Positions 6,258 through 9,066 of a stretch of 9,066 nt of DNA are shown piece after piece. Within the stretch, counting starts at the first letter, position 1. Each line of letters begins with the position of its first letter. The notes under the pieces were generated by a model. It was not told the origin of the DNA. It saw nothing but the letters and a program-made list of their open reading frames with translations, and made no database searches. Origin of the DNA: Eubacteriales Family XIII. Incertae Sedis bacterium (GTDB lineage Bacteria; Bacillota; Clostridia; Peptostreptococcales; Anaerovoracaceae); contig JAITKU010000191.1 in assembly GCA_031278255.1 (NCBI GenBank), positions 1-9,066 on the forward strand. The letters run 5' to 3'. The position numbers and the translations under genes are program-made.

Positions 6258-6941
6258 ATGAAAGAACAAGTACAGGTTTCAAAGGCTGTAATCAAACGAT
6301 TGCCCAAGTACAGGCGATACCTCGAGGAATTGAAAAAAAAGGGGCTTGACAGGATATCGTCCGGAGAATTCAGCAAGCTGATCGGCTACACGGCGTCGCA
6401 GATTCGGCAGGATTTGAACAACTTCGGGGGTTTCGGGCAGCAGGGCTACGGTTACAACGTCGATAGCTTGTATAAGCAGATCGGCATCATCCTCGGCATC
6501 GATCACGATTACGGTATTGTCATCGTGGGTTCCGGCAATCTGGGGCAGGCCATTGCCAATTATATGCACAACTACGGGGCGGGTTTTTCGGTGCTTGCCA
6601 TGTTCGACATAAAACCGGATGTTGTCGGCCGGCGCGTCAACGAACTGGTGATCTCGGATTTCGGCGAACTCGGCGCGTATTTGGCGGAACACACGGCGGA
6701 TATCGGCGTGATCACGACGGGGGCCGCGAGCGCGCAGAACGCGGCCGACAAACTGGTGGCCGGCGGCGTAAAGGGTATCTGGAATTTCGCGCCCGTCGAT
6801 TTGCAGGTGCCGCGCCGGATCGCGCTGGAGAACGTACACCTGAGCGACAGCCTGCATTCCCTGATCTATTATATCAACAGGAGCCACCCTTCAAATTCGG
6901 CTCCGTCCAAATTTGAGCGCGGAGCGCATCCAAATTGTTGA
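6258..6941 (+). CDS. rex: Redox-sensing transcriptional repressor Rex
   Basis: A dimeric repressor that leaves its operators when NADH rises relative to NAD+, releasing fermentative and NADH-reoxidising genes. The 227 residues show an N-terminal winged helix (about 12-60) with SSGEFSKLIGYTASQIRQDL, where the recognition helix lies. Then comes the Gly-rich turn GYGYNV and a Rossmann fold with the dinucleotide loop GSGNLG (91-96) and Asp117 after the second strand. The C-terminal motif is IWNFAPVDLQVP, with a swapped-helix region LSDSLHSLIYYI near the end. The start at 6258 is preferred over an in-frame ATG at 6051: AGGGG lies just upstream at 6247-6251, and the earlier start sits inside the acpP terminator. 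The last 18 or so residues (from about 210) are a polar tail ending in Cys and look non-conserved. It faces the ferredoxin gene end to end. Confidence 0.95.
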   Translation: MKEQVQVSKAVIKRLPKYRRYLEELKKKGLDRISSGEFSKLIGYTASQIRQDLNNFGGFGQQGYGYNVDSLYKQIGIILGIDHDYGIVIVGSGNLGQAIANYMHNYGAGFSVLAMFDIKPDVVGRRVNELVISDFGELGAYLAEHTADIGVITTGAASAQNAADKLVAGGVKGIWNFAPVDLQVPRRIALENVHLSDSLHSLIYYINRSHPSNSAPSKFERGAHPNC

Positions 6942-6947
6942 ACGGAT

Positions 6948-7040
6948 GTTCCGCGGGGTTAAGGGCTTGGCCCGCCGCCCCGCAGAACATAGCCGCCGGG
7001 GGATTGGGCGGCGTCGTTCATAGATTTGCGGCGCAAAATC
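6948..7040. other. Hairpin-rich convergent intergenic region between rex and ferredoxin
   Basis: Three consecutive inverted repeats lie here. The first (6948-6988) has an imperfect 11-base stem, GTTCCGCGGGG against CCCCGCAGAAC, with GGGC-TTG-GCCC nested in the loop. The second (6992-7012) is GCCGCC against GGCGGC. The third (7023-7040) is GATTTGCG against CGCAAAATC with one bulged A. None has a T run after it on the plus strand, so rex has no clear intrinsic terminator; the first stem may still stop or stabilise its transcript. Confidence 0.4.
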
Positions 7041-7042
7041 CC

Positions 7043-7078
7043 GCACAACAAAACAGCCGCTTCGGATGAAACGGCTGT
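7043..7078 (-). terminator. Intrinsic terminator of the ferredoxin gene
   Basis: On the minus strand an 11-pair stem (ACAGCCGTTTC against GAAGCGGCTGT, one G-T pair) closes a four-base loop and is followed by TTTGTTGTG. It begins 24 bases after the ferredoxin stop codon. Confidence 0.75.
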
Positions 7079-7102
7079 CACCGGGTTTCCGATCCCGCCG
7101 GT

Positions 7103-7270
7103 CTATCCCTCGATGGGGGCGTCCACGGGACAAGCGCTCGCACAGGCGCCGCAGTCGATGCACTTATCGGCGTCAATCGCGTAGACATCGCCCTCGGAAA
7201 TGGCATCGACGGGGCATTCCGACGCGCAAGCGCCGCACGCAATACAAGAATCGTTGATCGTATAGGCCAT
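7103..7270 (-). CDS. 2[4Fe-4S] clostridial-type ferredoxin
   Basis: A cytoplasmic electron carrier of low potential that links pyruvate:ferredoxin oxidoreductase, hydrogenases and related enzymes in anaerobes. The complete protein is only 55 residues, the size of the classical Clostridium ferredoxins. It starts MAYTINDSC and carries two cluster motifs: Cys9, 12, 15 with Cys19-Pro, and Cys37, 40, 43 with Cys47-Pro. Both have the CxxCxxCxxxCP pattern, so both clusters should be cubane [4Fe-4S]. The pseudo-twofold repeat (CIACGACASECPVDAI and CIDCGACASACPVDAP) is plain. AAGGAGG lies just before the ATG with good spacing. It has its own promoter (7314-7342) and terminator (7043-7078), so it is a single-gene unit, convergent with rex and divergent from the P-loop gene. 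The gene is short enough to be missed by length-filtered gene calling. Confidence 0.97.
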   Translation of the reverse strand: MAYTINDSCIACGACASECPVDAISEGDVYAIDADKCIDCGACASACPVDAPIEG

Positions 7271-7313
7271 GTATATCCCTCCTTCAACAACTTACACTAC
7301 AAACAACACGTAC

Positions 7314-7342
7314 AGTATACCGGATTGCCGGCGGTAAGTAAA
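7314..7342 (-). promoter_or_regulatory. Ferredoxin promoter
   Basis: Read on the minus strand: TTTACT (7342-7337), 17 bases, TATACT (7319-7314). Transcription would begin near 7307, about 37 bases before the ferredoxin ATG. The -35 box ends one base before the ATG of the divergent gene at 7344. The -10 overlaps the palindrome GTATAC (7315-7320), and the spacer contains CCGG-ATTG-CCGG (7320-7331), symmetrical sequence that a regulator could use. Confidence 0.65.
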
Positions 7343-7343
7343 T

Positions 7344-8144
7344 ATGAAAATTTATGCGCTCGTCGGGAAAAGCGGCAGCGGAAAAAGCTATCAGGCCATC
7401 GATCTTTGCAGGCGTCTGGAGATAGAGGGCATTCTGGACGACGGTCTCTTCATACTCGGCAACCGCGTACTGGCCGGCATATCCGCGAAGCGGCAGGAAA
7501 CGAAAGTCAAGGCCATCAAGACGGCCCTGTTCACGGAAGAAGCCCATCGCGACGCGGTAAGGCGAAAGATCCGATCGATCGATCCGAAATCGATCCTCGT
7601 AATCGGAACCTCCGACAAGATGATCGAGAAGATCGTGGGCAGACTGGCCCTCCCCCGCCCCTTGGAAACGGTCCGCATAGAGGAGATCACGACCGAGGAC
7701 GAGCGCAGACTCGCGAGCGTACAGCGAAACGAACTGGGAAAGCACATCATACCGGCGCCGTCGATTCAACTCAAGAAAGAATTTTCGGGCTACTTCATAC
7801 ACCCGCTCCGGATGATACGCGGAGGGCGGGCCGGCGCGCGGGTTTCCAACAGGTCCGTGGTACGGCCGTCTTTCAGCTATCCCGGCAAATACACGGTATC
7901 GACGCGCGCGCTTTTGGATATCGCGCTGATCGTATGCGGCGAAGCGCAGGTCTGCGCGGTACTCAAGGCGTCGGCGGACAACGGGGAATCGGGCGCGGTC
8001 ATCCATCTCTCGCTCATCCTGCGTTACGGCGCGAACATCATCGACGCGGCGGCGGCCCTGCAACGGCGTATCGCGGAACAGGTGGAAATCATGACGGCTT
8101 TCCACACGGAGGCCGTCAACATCGAGGTGCGGGGTTTGAAATGA
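7344..8144 (+). CDS. P-loop NTPase with a C-terminal Asp23/Gls24-like domain
   Basis: A 266-residue predicted cytoplasmic protein of unknown role. The N-terminus has a Walker A loop GKSGSGKS (8-15) within a nucleotide-kinase-like start MKIYALVG. It is followed by DDGLFILGNRVLAGISAKR (32-50), a strand ILVIGTSDKM (84-93) and GKHIIPAPSIQLKKEFSGYF (132-151). No classical Asp-Glu Walker B is obvious. The C-terminal part (about 181-264) resembles the Asp23/Gls24 (alkaline shock) fold: YTVSTRALLDIALIVCG, then HLSLILRYGANIIDAAAALQRRI and a closing strand VNIEVRG. I believe similar fusions occur in other Clostridia, but this is recalled rather than checked. The ATG is fixed by the short distance to the P loop, yet the ribosome site is very weak (GGTAAG). 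The stop overlaps the start of ogg by ATGA, implying co-translation. No membrane segment is seen. Confidence 0.8.
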   Translation: MKIYALVGKSGSGKSYQAIDLCRRLEIEGILDDGLFILGNRVLAGISAKRQETKVKAIKTALFTEEAHRDAVRRKIRSIDPKSILVIGTSDKMIEKIVGRLALPRPLETVRIEEITTEDERRLASVQRNELGKHIIPAPSIQLKKEFSGYFIHPLRMIRGGRAGARVSNRSVVRPSFSYPGKYTVSTRALLDIALIVCGEAQVCAVLKASADNGESGAVIHLSLILRYGANIIDAAAALQRRIAEQVEIMTAFHTEAVNIEVRGLK

Positions 8145-9066
8145 GCGGCGGGGAACAAATCGTCTTTGATAATGTTAATAATTTGAATCTTTATCAAATA
8201 TTTACATGCGGACAGGCTTTCCGTTGGGATCGCGAACGCGACGGCAGTTATACGGGTGTCGCCGGCGGTCGCGCCGTCAATATCGCGTTTACGCCGGCGG
8301 CCGGGGCGCAATGCGCGGGCGATATCGCAATCCGGCCGCTCGGCCGCGCTCTCCAAGCCGCCGCGGACGCGGCGGCGGACAGGTCTTTTTGGGAGGCTTA
8401 TCTGGACCTCGGGCGGGATTACGGCGCCGTCAAGCGCGCCTTGGTCGCGGACGACGCGGTGATGACGCGCGCCGTCGCCCACGGCGCCGGCATACGCATC
8501 CTGCGGCAGGAACCCTGGGAGGCGCTGATCTCTTTCATCCTGTCGCAAAACAACAATATAACCCGCATCAGGGGCTGTGTGAAGCGCCTGTGCGAAAGCT
8601 TCGGCGCGCGCATAGACCGCGGCGGGGACGGCGGCGCGCTCTTCGCCTTTCCGCGCGTTGAGGTCTTGGCCGCGCTTTCCGCGGAGAAGCTCGCGGCCTG
8701 CGGACTCGGCTACCGGGCGAGATACGTGGTCCTGACCGCGCGCCGGGTGGCGGAATCGGGCGGCGCGGCGTGGCTCGCAAGTCTCTGCGGCGCGGCGTTC
8801 GCGGAGGCGAGGGAGGCCCTGCTGTCCCTCTGCGGCGTCGGTCCCAAGGTGGCGGACTGCGTCCTGCTCTTCGGCCTCGGCCGGACGGAAAGCTTCCCCG
8901 TGGACGTGTGGACAGCCCGCGCCATGCGCGCGCTCTACGGCGCCGACGAGAAAACCGCGGCGGCCTGTGCGGCGGCCCGCTTCGGAGCCTACGCGGGCAT
9001 AGCCCAGCAATATCTGTTCTATTATATGCGAAGCGGCGGGGCAGCCGGCGGCGAGACGACCGATCG
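8141..9066 (+). CDS. ogg: 8-oxoguanine DNA glycosylase, OGG1 type (3' end outside window)
   Basis: A bifunctional base-excision repair enzyme that removes 8-oxoguanine paired with C and nicks the abasic site. The frame runs 308 codons to the window edge with no stop. Landmarks match OGG1: GQAFRW (24-29) in the N-terminal domain, SQNNNITRIRGCVKRLCESFG (about 135-155) for damage-strand contact, and GLGYRARYV (188-196). The helix-hairpin-helix follows as LCGVGPKVADC (230-240), with catalytic Lys236 and Asp255 (in FPVDVW). The 19-residue gap between Lys and Asp equals that of human OGG1 (Lys249, Asp268). Bacterial versions are near 290-300 residues, so little should be missing. The start is supported by the ATGA overlap with the preceding gene, a G-rich stretch (8130-8134) and the early position of the N-terminal motif. 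The family is typical of anaerobic Clostridia and archaea, whereas most bacteria use MutM. Confidence 0.94.
   Translation, partial: MSGGEQIVFDNVNNLNLYQIFTCGQAFRWDRERDGSYTGVAGGRAVNIAFTPAAGAQCAGDIAIRPLGRALQAAADAAADRSFWEAYLDLGRDYGAVKRALVADDAVMTRAVAHGAGIRILRQEPWEALISFILSQNNNITRIRGCVKRLCESFGARIDRGGDGGALFAFPRVEVLAALSAEKLAACGLGYRARYVVLTARRVAESGGAAWLASLCGAAFAEAREALLSLCGVGPKVADCVLLFGLGRTESFPVDVWTARAMRALYGADEKTAAACAAARFGAYAGIAQQYLFYYMRSGGAAGGETTD

Noticed and set aside
7078..7290. 70-codon minus-strand frame overlapping the ferredoxin
   Set aside because: Different frame from the true ferredoxin, with no cysteine motifs and no ribosome site.
7271..7313. Possible Rex operator in the ferredoxin leader
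   Set aside because: TTGTT-like pieces occur on the minus strand, but no TTGTTAA-N4-TTAACAA or TTGTGAA-type symmetry can be aligned.
8024..9010. 328-codon minus-strand frame opposite ogg
   Set aside because: It lies antisense to a gene with catalytic Lys and Asp motifs in place; Arg/Ala-rich shadow with no domain.
1..9066. CRISPR arrays, insertion sequences, tRNA or rRNA genes, phage or toxin-antitoxin genes
   Set aside because: Read for on both strands; no spaced direct repeats, transposase motifs or tRNA cloverleaf were seen.

Overview
The window looks like a housekeeping stretch of chromosome from a GC-rich, anaerobic, flagellated Clostridia-type Firmicute. This is an inference from gene content. 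The markers are a stalk-domain (copper-amine-oxidase-like) N-acetylmuramoyl-L-alanine amidase, a Rex NADH sensor, a 55-residue clostridial-type 2[4Fe-4S] ferredoxin, a protein with an Asp23/Gls24-like domain, a bacterial OGG1-type glycosylase, AGGAGG-type ribosome sites and sigma-A-like promoters. Codon third positions are strongly G/C. No rRNA, tRNA, CRISPR array, insertion sequence or phage gene was seen.

Layout. Positions 1-307 hold the possible tail of an upstream gene, a candidate promoter and a structured leader. Then come a secreted cell-wall amidase (308-1894, +) and a flagellin (2050-3456, +). The 155-base gap between them carries a sigma-28-like and a sigma-A-like promoter candidate, and a terminator follows the flagellin (3549-3573). 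Next are an ABC-F ribosome-associated ATPase (3665-5629, +) and an acyl carrier protein with its own strong promoter and terminator (5764-5997, +). Rex follows (6258-6941, +), converging on a small ferredoxin gene on the other strand (7103-7270, -). The ferredoxin promoter abuts the start codon of a divergent two-gene unit: a P-loop NTPase with an Asp23-like C-terminus (7344-8144, +), overlapping by ATGA with an 8-oxoguanine DNA glycosylase (8141 to the right edge, +, 3' end outside the window).

How the genes fit together. Most units appear to be transcribed separately, so the left part (amidase, flagellin, ABC-F, acpP) is best read as neighbouring single-gene units for envelope, motility, translation and lipid synthesis. 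The right part has a loose redox theme: Rex reads NADH/NAD+, ferredoxin carries low-potential electrons, and Ogg repairs oxidised guanine. The least understood element is the P-loop/Asp23-like protein translationally coupled to ogg. Nothing in the window is an obvious new defence or mobile system. The most promising leads are that coupled pair, its shared control region with the ferredoxin, and the flagellin promoter that overlaps the amidase stop codon.
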